Positions 11,051 to 22,145 of a stretch of 64,000 nt of DNA are shown here, piece by piece. The position numbers and the translations under genes are program-made. The notes beneath the pieces are model-generated. The model did not search any database and was not told the origin of the DNA. It worked only from the letters and a program-made list of their open reading frames with translations. Source of the stretch: Symbiodinium natans. Taxonomy: Eukaryota; Sar; Dinophyceae; Suessiales; Symbiodiniaceae. Each line of letters opens with the position of its first letter. The stretch's first letter is position 1. The stretch lies in the NCBI GenBank assembly GCA_905221605.1, contig CAJNDS010002107.1, positions 441,922-505,921 on the forward strand. The letters run 5' to 3'.

Positions 11051-11760
11051 AGAAAGTTGCAAGCACACTGAAGAAAGTACGAATGCGCAAATGCACAATG
11101 CACACAGAGTGCCAGAAGGGGCACCCACTTCCCTCTCCCCTGGCGAGAGAGGGGCCGGTGTGGCCACACAATGCTGCCATCCGAGCAGGAGTAGGATGCA
11201 GGTTTTCATCCCCCCCTGCCATTGATTGCACGGCGCTGTGTGAGTCCGGCGTCCTCGCATAGACTTTGGGGAGTCCCTATTTGGAGGCTCCTTGTGTTTG
11301 CAGCGACGCATGGAAAGTTTGAGGCTCGACCTCATGGCCATAGGGAGCATGCCTAGTTTTCGGAGCAGGTACAGGTAAGTTCCTGCCCGCGCAGCGGCCG
11401 ATTTTGCAGGCTTCCTTGTTGCTGGGCCCGCTCAGCTTGTTGAGTTTGGTGGAACCTCGAGCAAGTTACAGGAAGTGTGAAAAGCAGAGTCGCAAGCACT
11501 CGCTTTCTTTTTCCTTGAGCCAAAGCGAGCGCGGTCTCAGCTATTGGGCTCCGAACTGTGTGAAACACATGAGCCACATTCCCAAACTGTCACTGCTCAG
11601 CTTCTGCAAGAACAAAACACAAACGAACGATACGAGACGTGACGAAACGCAAGTGAAGTCACTCTCGTCCACAAAACTCACAAGTGCAGACACTCTCAAG
11701 CAGAAAACTCCCTACCTGCATGTGCCAGACAGCTACCTGTACATCAGGACAACAAAGAAA
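11051..11760. other. No feature recognised
   Basis: Mixed-composition sequence without a convincing exon, repeat or motif between the direct repeats and block R1. Confidence 0.4.
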
Positions 11761-14207
11761 CATGGATTTTCTTCAGCAAGCGCGAAAGCGTTACCCAGTG
11801 GGCGTCCTGCATGCAAATGAATTCGCCCGGAGCCCCTAAGGGGCGAGACATAGTCTCTCGGGCTGGTCGGCCAACCTGCTACGGCAAAAACCTCAGCTCA
11901 AGGCTGGGAGTGTGGTGCACCCACAAACTACCTACAGGCGCCTATGACACAGTTTAGAGGTTCTGCCCGCTAGTAGAACTGGTCAGATGGAGGACTGTGG
12001 CTTTCACTCGTCCGAGTCGCCAGCTGTACAAGCACTTCGCTTTTCCTACTCCTCTCATCGTACTGACCATAGCCCAAGCAAAAGACCTGCTCCCAGCAAC
12101 TAGTCTGTGTCCATCACATCAGAGGAAGGAATTCTCGAAACCGCAGCCCCGAGGCTGGGAATCCATGGCATGACAGCACCCGCACAGGAGCACAAGCGAG
12201 TGTCATGCACTGATTCCACAGGTACCTTTAGCGCGGGCCCACGCACTCCCCTCAACCAGGCGCAGGGGGCGACGCTTTCCCTTCAACTAACTACGTGCAG
12301 GCGCAGGGAACAACGCCCTGCTAGACTTCCTGCAAGAAAGATTTCGAAACCCCGAAGACTGCTCCCAGGGACCTGCTGACTGCTCCCTGGGAAAGGGCCA
12401 AAACGAACCAAATGGACCCACACAGTAAAGGGACCTTCCCTGGCTGCTGCAAGCAAGGGAAGGGAACCCACACTGCCCCTGTAAAACCCCAGACTGTTTC
12501 AAGGGAAGGGCCAAATCAGGACTCTGGCCCCACGGAACGCTGACCCGTATGAACTTTGGTGCCAGCGGGCCAACTTTTTCTGAAAGTGCAAAAAAGGGGA
12601 ATTAGGGCAGAAAACCTCGGCAAAAGCCTATGCCAGCAACAGCATGTTGCATTTTTGGCCTCTGCGCTACACCCTAAACCCCAAAAGAGAAAACACCGGA
12701 ACAAAAAGGACAGAATCCGGACAACATGCCAAAAGGCTCATCACCCTTGCAATCTCGCACAGCGAAGAAGAAGGAGTGACTATTGGCCTGCACCTCACGC
12801 GCCTTCAATCATATGCCCAGTGAGGAGACGAGATACAGGTCCTGAGCCTGCCTGGAAAGCCCCATGGTGCGCATATCCCATACCTGGTGGTAGGGCGAAG
12901 GCAGGCAGTCCAGGCAAAAGGGGAAAGTGACTCAGCCGGCTGCATCCACCGTCAGCGAGCAGACAGCACTGCCAAGTACCTACCCTAAAACCAGCCCTAA
13001 ACCCAGGGCACCAGCGGCAGGAGCAGTCACAAGGTCTGAGGAAAGGCTACTCTCTGCCGCCGGCGCATAGGCCTGCAGGGAAGCCCCAGACAACCCTGCA
13101 GAGGGCCAAAAACATCTGCCTCATCTCAACACGAGGCCATTACCAAACGCATCCTAACCGAAAGGCTTAATGTCCTCCGCACATGGGCAACAACATGAAC
13201 GAAACGCGCTGCAACCATCTAATTAAGGCGAGAATCCAATGGCGAGCAAGGACCACACAGCTCCCTCTGTGCCAGACACCCTGCTGGCACTTGCTTGGGT
13301 GCATCTGCATGGCTAGGGGAAAAAGCCAGCCTCAACACAATTTGCGAGGCCCGGGTTTAGGATGCACCGCAACCCCCAAGGTCCCTCAGAGACTATTGGG
13401 TGGGACCAGGGCCAACAAGCCTCACAAGGAACCCCAAATCACTGAAGCGAAGACCATGAGAGCCCAGGCTGGGCCGACCTCACGACACCACACGTGGGTG
13501 TGCCTGCCTGTGAGGAGTGCTAAGCCAGATTACGGCCGATACCTCAAACTGCCAGCTAGGCCCTGAGAAGGCCACTTCGGATGTGCAAACCACAGCCTCA
13601 AGGGCGGGGCAGTTACACCACAGCCTAGAGGCGGGGACAGATGGGGTCTGGATAGAAGTGGCACAACAGCGTCCGAACCTTCTTGCAAAGGTGCTTTGAA
13701 GCGGCAACTGTAGTATGACCAATCTGATCGGCGCGGTTAATCGCCACTCAGCCCGTTCGCCTTCAGGAGAGCTGCTTCCGCACGATAGACCAGCCAAAAC
13801 TAGGTGAAAGTTGCACAGCAATTCAAGCAAATTGTCAAGTCAAGTAAAATCAAGAAAACAAGGCACCACTATGGCAAACTAAGGCTGGCGGCCACGACAG
13901 CACTGAAGGTCTGAGCACTCACGCCTCCTAGCTGGAGGGGAAGTGATGCCCACCTCCCACCTGGAGGGGATGTGGTGCCCACCTCCCAGCTGGAGGGGTT
14001 TGCTCAGTAGCTCAAGGAAGGGTGCAATGCGGAACCACAGCCACACGGCCGGGTAAAAGCTCTGACACGATATGGCTCGGGCGAATAGGCCAAAAACAAA
14101 GGGGGTCCAGTACCTTAACACAGTTGAGGCCCGAAACCCAGGTTCACAGCTACTCGCTCAGCTAACTGTGCAGGCTACAGCCTTGAGCCAACCTTGAGCC
14201 AGCATGG
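11761..14207 (+). repeat. Repeat block R1 (full-length copy)
   Basis: This is the longest of three copies of a non-coding block that begins CATGGATTTTCTTCAGC and ends just before a TTGAGCCA-CATGGATTTTC junction. It contains three short tandem units of a CCACCTCCCANCTGGAGGGG motif at about 13920-14000. Relative to R3 it lacks about 95 bp after GATTCCACA (12220). Relative to R2, its segment 13238-13560 is in the opposite orientation and it has about 180 extra bp after 13727. No coding capacity or terminal repeats were recognised, so the class of element is unknown. Confidence 0.85.
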
Positions 14208-17200
14208 ATTTTCGTCTGCACGCTGCTAGCGTAGCCACCCGAAGGGGCTGTAGGTTAAAGTGAAACTCTAAAACTGTAGGGTGAAACTGCCGGCTAGTTT
14301 CCCCCTGATGCCCTCAGCTCATGTCGATCTGCTGTCCCTCAACCGAAGTGAGGCCGGACATCTTTTTGACCAGTCGTAGCCCGTGGCTTACGATGACTGT
14401 GGTCAAGGCAAAGTGCCTTTGTTTGCACAGAGGTTCCTCCTCCTTATCTTCTCGCCGGAAGGCGATCCCTGCCCTCAATCCTTGTCGAGGCCGCTATCCC
14501 TGTCCGTAAGGGTGGTCAATCCCTTTAGACCGCATCATACTCGGTCATGGCCGAGTCACTCTTCCATGCCCTCAGTTCATGATCGAACCACTATCCCTCA
14601 ACCGAAGTGAGGCCGGACATGTCTTTGGACCAAGTCGTGGCCCGAGGCTTCAAAGACTTGGTCAAGGCGGCTGCCTCTTGCTTGCATAGAGGCTTTCTCC
14701 TCCTGTATCTTCCTGTCGGGAGGTGAACCATGCCCTCAGTCGTGACCGAGGTCGCTATCCCTTTCCGACGGCGTGGTCAATCCCCTTAGGCCCTTAGACC
14801 GAAACCTTGAATTGATGCTACACCACGCTCGCCTCGGTACTCACCATCTGCAAGGGATCCATGCCCTCATCCACACAATCCTAAACTCGGGCCAGGCAGG
14901 AGGACCAGGTGAAGCGCACCTGCCCAAACACACCCATTTGAAGGCTGGAGGACGCTAAACGACCGAAGTCACCGCTACGCACCGGTGTCCCCACGCCACA
15001 CACCTAAAAAGGTGGCCGGTACAGGCGCCCGTCAGGGGGCCGGGTGAAGGCGCCGACACGCTAGGCCTCGCAGACCCAGCCACGTGAAAGGGTAGCATGT
15101 TCGAGGCCGCTATCCTCATCATGTGAGACCTTATTCAAAGACGAAGGTCGAGTGGCTGTGTATTGTATGTCGCCGATGTTCTGTACTGCTCCGTTTGGGA
15201 ATGCCATCCAAACCCCCAACCATGGCAGCGATTCCTCAGCCGAAGCGAGGCCCACTTACCTACTACCAGGTATGGACTGATTTCTCACACACTTGGTGGG
15301 GCATTTTGTTGGTACAGTGAACAGTGAGGCCTCAACAGGACACTGTCCCGGCCACTCCGAAGTTCTTCAGCAGCTCCGGTGTTCTCGCTCTTACTAACCG
15401 TGCCTTGCTGATCCTCCCCAGAGTCGCCCTGGTTTTCTGGTTTACTCCCAGTCGACAGTAACCCTCACCACAAGCTTCACTGCACAATTCCTCTGGGGAC
15501 TCAAAGGCTTCTTCCATACATTGCTGGATCCTGCCTCTACGCTGGCCTCTATGGCCCGGCCAGCCTAACATCTCCCTCAGACCATTGTCGAGGCCGAAAT
15601 GCATTGTCTTTTGATTTTGTTCAGCACATGCTGGGCTTCACGGTTGCCTGCGCTCTTCTGCCTCTGTCACACCGGCTCTGCAGAGGCTTTCTCACTAGCT
15701 GCCTTCCGCTTTGTACCCAGTCGCATCAGCCATTTGAATGCTGCATGCAGTGCTCTCCTCAGCGGTCCTGATTCCAGTGCCCGGCCTGCCTATTCCATAT
15801 GTCTTGTTGGCGAGGTAAGTCCTCGCAGTCTGCTGTCCCTGTTCGTGCCCTTTAGGCATCATGTTACAGACAGCTGCTTGTTTCTCCTTCATTCCCTCAG
15901 CCGACGCGAGGCCGGACGTCCTATTCACCGTCCCTTCCTCAGTGGAGGCGATGCCGCAACCCTTCATTTTCCCTCAGCCGTAGCGAGGCCGGACAGACTT
16001 GATTCACCTATCCTTGACCCTCAGCCGAGGCGAGGCCGAACCATAATTTCCCTCAGCACAGCGAGGCCGAAACATGTCCCAGTCCAGAACAAATGCTCAC
16101 ATGGCGGCCGATCGCAGGTCGGCTTTGCTTGGGTTTGCGGGAAACTGCCATTGTGATTGCGAGGGCTATGCAGTTGAGGTACCCTCTATTCCGGCAAGCA
16201 TACGCCTGCATTCAGGGCTTGCCTTCCACATGGCCCATTGCTGGCGAGGCTGTACCTCGCAATTCCGATCCACTTGCCTGGTTCCTGGCCGGCGACCACC
16301 ATCAACCCTTTACAGGAGCACCCATTCCTCGTCAACCTCCGACAAGGCCAGCATTCTTTTTGATACATCCGGGCCATACACCGATATCACCAGCCTACCC
16401 AGGTACTTGATCGCACGTCCGCTTCCATCAATCATCTGGGAAGGATTAGTGGGATCTACATAGAAGTCGATGTTCCAGATCCTCGCATCTTCACAGCACC
16501 GGAAATTCCGTAGCTGCAGGTGGAGGTTAGCCTCGTTCAGGCTTGTTTGGACATTCCAACTCCCACAGCTACCCCAGGATATGTTGCCTCTTCTGGTGCG
16601 ACGGACGAAGTGGACCCTATAAGACTGCGACAATTCCAAAAAGAGCCCTTCACGACGGCCCTGATGTGACCATGCAAACACACAGCATGCAATAGCCGGC
16701 ATGGTCTGTCGCCTTCCGTCTGCCTCTGCAGCAAGTCTCCTTGTTGTGTGGCTCACAGATGGACGGCCACAGCTGCTCCCGATAGCTCGCGAACGAAAAG
16801 CTGGGGTTGAAACGAGGCCTGGTTCCCACAACAGGAAGTTAAGGCCTCGGAACCCGGTTCGATCGCTACAGTTCTGCTACCTTCGCAACCCACCGGGGTT
16901 GAGCCGAGACTTGAGCCAACAGCATGGATTTTCGTCTCCACGCTGCGTCGCGTAGCCACCCGAAGGGGCTGTTGGTCAAGGTGAAACTAAACTAAAAATT
17001 GCCTCGCTTGAGGTGTTGCGTTCTCAGCTAGGCCCTCTCTCAGCTGCAACCCTCAGCACTTCGCGAGGCCGAACTTTGCCGTCCGCATGCATAGCTGTTC
17101 AGGCACTTGTTGCGGCATCAGCCTCCGTAAGTTGGCTATCCGCACTCAGCACTGGACGTTCTGTTCGAGGCATTATGCCCTCAGCACATGCGAGGCCGCA

Positions 17201-18952
17201 AAGTGAAACACGTGAGGTATGAAAGACTTCTCAGTCACAGCTACTCCAGGTTTGTCCGCAGCTCCGGCTTTCTCGCTCTTACTAACCGTGCCTTGCATCC
17301 TCCCCCAAAGTAGCGTCGCCCTGGTTTTCTCGCTCTTACTCACCAGTCGACCAATATGCTTCTCACGCGATTGCTTCATGGTAAACATCTGCAGTTCAGG
17401 TCCTGGCGTTCTCGCTCTTACTAACCCGGACCAATTACTGCAGAGAAGCATTTGTCTGTTGTTCCCTCTGCGGAGGCGAGGCCGAACAACCATTCCGCTG
17501 CATCAGCGCAGCCAGGCCACGGAGCCAGGGTTATCATCAGACAGAGTTCCCTTGCCAAGCCCTCTGTCTCCATGTGACCCACGCGGTGCCACGTATAAGC
17601 TTCTGCTCCGCTTGTCCTAGGACCACAATTTTTTTTTGTTGGATTGTTGTTGTAGGCCTTCCAGTGCTTGAGGCCGAGACCAAACACCACATCTCACGTC
17701 ACACGGCGAGGCAATTTGGCTCCAGCATCTGAAGATAGTGACACATACTCTGCGTGGCGTCCGCGTGAGCTATCCTGTCCACGGCGCTTGTCTTACCACA
17801 GGTCTCTTTTTGGTGGCCCGTACTCAGCAGCCAGCACATGTACCATCCCCAGAAGCCAGAGCCGCCTTGCCCCAGCAAGTGCCCATACAAACCACTCACC
17901 ATACAGTGAGAGCCAACATTTTTTCCATAACCTCAGACATCTGCAAGGTTCGCCTTGTCTGTGCGCACGGACAGACCCCAGCCCTTGCAGGAGACGTGGA
18001 TGTGAAACAAAAAGGAGGCCTGCCATGCCCAGCAGGCTGATAACCATTGGTTGCCTTCAGATGGGAAAAGCGAGAAGATCGGCTGAAGGAGGCTTACTCG
18101 GCTATTTGTCGGTCGGAGAGCAGCCCCAACAGCTGCTCTACAACTTGCACTGTGCCGCACCACAGTCCTACTGCAAGTTCTTTGGCAACGGTTTCTCAGT
18201 AGCACCAGTCAATGAGCTTTCCGACACTGATGCCTCTGGTTATTTGTGTCCGGGCAGATCCACCAGGGTTGGGCCAGATCTGTTCTACCTGATTCTACCT
18301 GCGAAGAATATCCTGTTGTGCTCAGCTTGCAGGTCCCCGACAACCAGCAAACTCGGGCTCGAGCACACCGCTATTGTTCGGGACACTCCTGTCAACAACT
18401 GCAAGGATGCCGCTTGCAGTGCGACGTTGGCCTGCACTGTCTGCAACGTGCCTTGGCCGTTTTTCCCCCGTGTTTCGGTCTCACCTTCGTTTTCCACACA
18501 CTGAGCGAGGAGCCCAAACTCACCCTAACACACAGCTCTCAATCCAAATGAGGGCCGGTGGGCTTTGCTCCACCCAGAGACAGCAGGAATCTCTGGTGAG
18601 CAACAGGCACTATAGCGTCACCCCTCAAGCAAAGCAAGGCTGTTCTCTGCGACCCAGAGCAGACTGTAGGCCACAAGGTTCCCTCAGCTACGCGAGGACG
18701 GAAAGTCTCCCTCCAGCGAAGCGAGGCCGAAAACTGTGCACTCGAACGCCCTTCGTCGACGGCAGCAGTTGGCGGGCTGCCGCTCTATGACAGCTTAGCC
18801 GGTCAGCCGGCCTACGAGCAAACACAGTTTTGCCAGAACCTCAAAACGGAACCTACCCTTAGTTACAAGAGCCAGGGCCAGCCACAACGGCACTAAAGAC
18901 GCTCTCTACCTGAGCACCCCACCGGGGTTGAGCCGAAACCTTGAGCCAAGCA
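14208..18952. repeat. Repeat field with 12 copies of a CCCTCAG...GCGAGGCCG motif
   Basis: No gene is supported. A 20-25 bp motif of the form CCCTCAGC(N4-6)GCGAGGCCG(G)A starts near 14336, 14595, 15233, 15894, 15971, 16018, 16050, 17050, 17178, 17464, 18681 and 18709, always on the plus strand with irregular unique spacers. A second motif, TTCTCGCTCTTACTAACC, recurs near 15369, 17270, 17325 and 17408. The stretches 14201-14265 and 16918-16985 share CGTAGCCACCCGAAGGGGCTG. Confidence 0.6.
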
Positions 18953-21204
18953 GCATGGATTTTCTTCAGCAAGCGCGAAAGCGTTACCCAGTGGGCGTCC
19001 TGCATGCAAATGAATTCGCCCGGAGCCCCTAAGGGGCGAGACATAGTCTCTCGGGCTGGTCGGCCAACCTGCTACGGCAAAATGTCAGCTCAAGGCTGGG
19101 AGTGTGGTGCACCCACATACTACCTACAGGCGCCTATGACACAGTTTAGAGGTTCTGCCCGCTAGTAGAACAGGTCAGATGGAGGACTGTGGCTTTCACT
19201 CGTCCGAGTCGCCAGCTGTACAAGCACTTCGCTTTTCCTACTCCTCTCATCGTACTGACCATAGCCCAAGCAAAAGACCTGCTCCCAGCAGCTAGTCTGT
19301 GTCCATCACATCAGAGGAAGGAATTCTCGAAACCGCAGCCCCGAGGCTGGGAATCCATGGCATGACAGCACCCGCACAGGAGCACAAGCGAGTGTCATGC
19401 ACTGATTCCACAGCCTTTAGGCCTGGGTTGAACACAGCCAACGAACTTCCTAGCCTCACGCCCAAACAGCCCAAGGGGGTCCTCTACCTCACCTTACACA
19501 AAGCAGCAGCCCCTCAATTTGGTACCTTTAGCGCGGGGCCCACGCGTGCAGGCGCAGGGAACAACGCCCTGCAAGACTTTCAACCCCGAAGACTGCTCCC
19601 AGGGACCTGCTGACTGCTCCCTGGGAAAGGGCCAGAACGAACCAAATGGACCCACACAGTAAAGGGACCTTCCCTGGCTGCTGCAAGCAAGGGAAGGGAA
19701 CCCACTGCCCCTGTAAAACCCCAGACTGTTTCAAGGGAAGGGCCAAATCAGGACTCTGGGCCCCACGGAACGCCGACCCGTATGATCTTTGGTGCCAGCG
19801 GGCCAACTTTTTCTGAAAGTGCAAAAAAGGGGAATTGGGGCAGAAAACCTCGGCAAAAGCCTATGCCAGCAACAGCATGTTGCATTTTTGGCCTCTGCGC
19901 TACACCCTAAACCCCAAAAGAGAAAACACCGGAACAAAAAGGACAGAATCCGGACAACATGCCAAAAGGCTCATCACCCTTGCAATCTCGCACAGCGAAG
20001 AAGAAGGAGTGACTATTGGCCTGCACCTCACGCGCCTTCAATCATATGCCCAGTGAGGAGACGAGATACAGGTCCTGAGCCTCGCATATCCCATACCTGG
20101 TGGTAGGGCGAAGGCAGGCAGTCCAGGCAAAAGGGAAAGTGACTCAGCCGGCTGCATCCACCGTCAGCGAGCAGACAGCACTGCCAAGTACCTACCCTAA
20201 AACCAGCCCTAAACCCAGGGCACCAGCGGCAGGAGCAGTCACAAGGTCTGAGGAAAGGCTACTCTCTGCCGCCGGCGCATAGGCCTGCAGGGAAGCCCCA
20301 GACAACCCTGCAGAGGGCCAAAAACATCTGCCTCATCTCAACACGAGGCCATTACCAAACGCATCCTAACCGAAAGGCTTAATGTCCTCCGCACATGGGC
20401 AACTGGCCGAGAACGAAACGCGCTGCAACCATCTAATTAAGGCGAAATCCCCTAGCTGGCAGTTTGAGGTATCGGCCGTAATCTGGCTTAGCACTCCTCA
20501 CAGGCAGGCCTGGTCTTCGCTTCAGTGATTTGGGGTTCCTTGTGAGGCTTGTTGGCCCTGGTCCCACCCAATAGTCTCTGAGGGACCTTGGGGGTTGCGG
20601 TGCATCCTAAACCCGGGCCTCGCAAATTGTGTTGAGGCTGGCTTTTTCCCCTAACCATGCAGATGCACCCAAGCAAGTGCCAGCAGGGTGTCTGGCACAG
20701 AGGGAGCTGTGTGGTCCTTGCTCGCCATTCCCTGAGAAGGCCACTTCTGATGTGCAAACCACAGCCTCAAGGGCGGGGCAGTTACACCACAGCCTAGAGG
20801 CGGGGACAGATGGGGTCTGGATAGAAGTGGCACAACAGCGTCCAGGACGAACCTTCTTGCAAAGGTGCTTTGAAGCGGCAACTGTAGTATGACCAATCAC
20901 AGCACTGAAGGTCTGAGCACTCACGCCTCCTAGCTGGAGGGGAAGTGATGCCCACCTCCCACCTGGAGGGGATGTGGTGCCCACCTCCCAGCTGGAGGGG
21001 TTTGCTCAGTAGCTCAAGGAAGGGCGCAATGCGGAACCACAGCCACACGGCCGGGTAAAAGCTCTGACACGATATGGCTCGGGCGAATAGGCCAAAAACA
21101 AAGGGGGTCCAGTACCTTAACACAGTTGAGGCCCGAAACCCAGGTTCACAGCTACTCGCTCAGCTAACTGTGCAGGCTACAGCCTTGAGCCAACTTGAGC
21201 CAGC
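18953..21204 (+). repeat. Repeat block R2 (copy with internal inversion)
   Basis: It is near-identical to R1 over most of its length (over 95% by eye). Segment 20451-20729 is the reverse complement of R1 13238-13560, with the flanks AATCC and CCCTGAGAAGG kept at the same places. R2 also lacks about 50 bp near 19540 (between copies of GCAGGCGCAGG), about 45 bp inside the inverted segment and about 180 bp at 20897. Confidence 0.85.
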
Positions 21205-22112
21205 ATGGATTTTCTTCAGCAAGCGCGAAAGCGTTACCCAATGGGCGTCCATCATGCAAATGAATTCACCCGGAGCCCCTAAGGGGCGAGACATAGTCTC
21301 TCGGGCTGGTCGGCCAACCTGCTACGGCAAAACCTCAGCTCAAGGCTGGGAATGCGGTGCACCCACTTACTACCTACAGGCGCCTATGACACAGTTTAGA
21401 GGCTCTGACCGCTAGTAGAACAGGTCAGATGGAGGACTGTGGCTTTCACTCGTCCGAGTCGCCAGCTGTACAAAGCACTTCGCTTTTCCTACTCCTCTCA
21501 TCGTACTGACCATAGCCCAAGCAAAGGACCTGCTCCCAGCAGCTAGTCTGTGTCCATCACATCAGAGGAAGGAATTCCCGAAACCGCAGCCCCGAGGCTG
21601 GGAATCCATGGCATAACAGCACCCGCACAGGAGCACAAGCGACTGTCATGCGACTGTCATGCACTGATTCCACAGCCTATAGGCCCGGTTGAACACAGCC
21701 AACGAACTTCCAAGCCTCACGCCCAAACAACCCAAGGGGCTCCTCTATCTCACCGTGCACAAAGCAGCAGCCCCTCAATTTGGTACCTTTAGCGCGGGGC
21801 CCACGCACTCCCCTCAACCAGGCGCAGGGAGCGACGCTTTCCCTTCAACTAACTACGTGCAGGCGCAGGGAACAACGCCCTGCTAGACTTTCTGCAAGAA
21901 AAGATTTCGAAACCCAGAAGACTGCTCCCAGGGACCTGCTGACTGCTCGCTGGGAAAGGGCCAAAACGAACCACATGGACCCACACAGTAAGGGGACCTT
22001 CCCAGGCAGCTGCAAGCAAGGGAAGGAAACCCACTGCCCCTGTAAAACCCCAGACTGTTTCAAGGGAAGGGCCGAATAAGGACTCTGGGCCCCACGGCAC
22101 GCCGACCCGTAT
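21203..22112 (+). repeat. Repeat block R3 (truncated copy)
   Basis: It starts directly at the end of R2 in the same orientation and follows it for about 910 bp, keeping both segments that R1 and R2 each lost. Similarity ends abruptly near 22112 (CCGACCCGTATGAAC), just before the 3' end of the minus-strand copia element, which probably inserted there or deleted the rest. Confidence 0.85.
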
Positions 22113-22145
22113 GAACACCCCCTCTTGGACTGATGAAGCACATGT

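Noticed and set aside
14336-18732. CRISPR-like array
   Set aside because: Spacing irregular from 10 to over 1000 bp, motif degenerate, eukaryotic context.
16900-21200. TTGAGCCAA-containing junctions as spliced-leader remnants
   Set aside because: Only 8-10 nt match in reverse orientation, and all belong to the R-block junction repeat.
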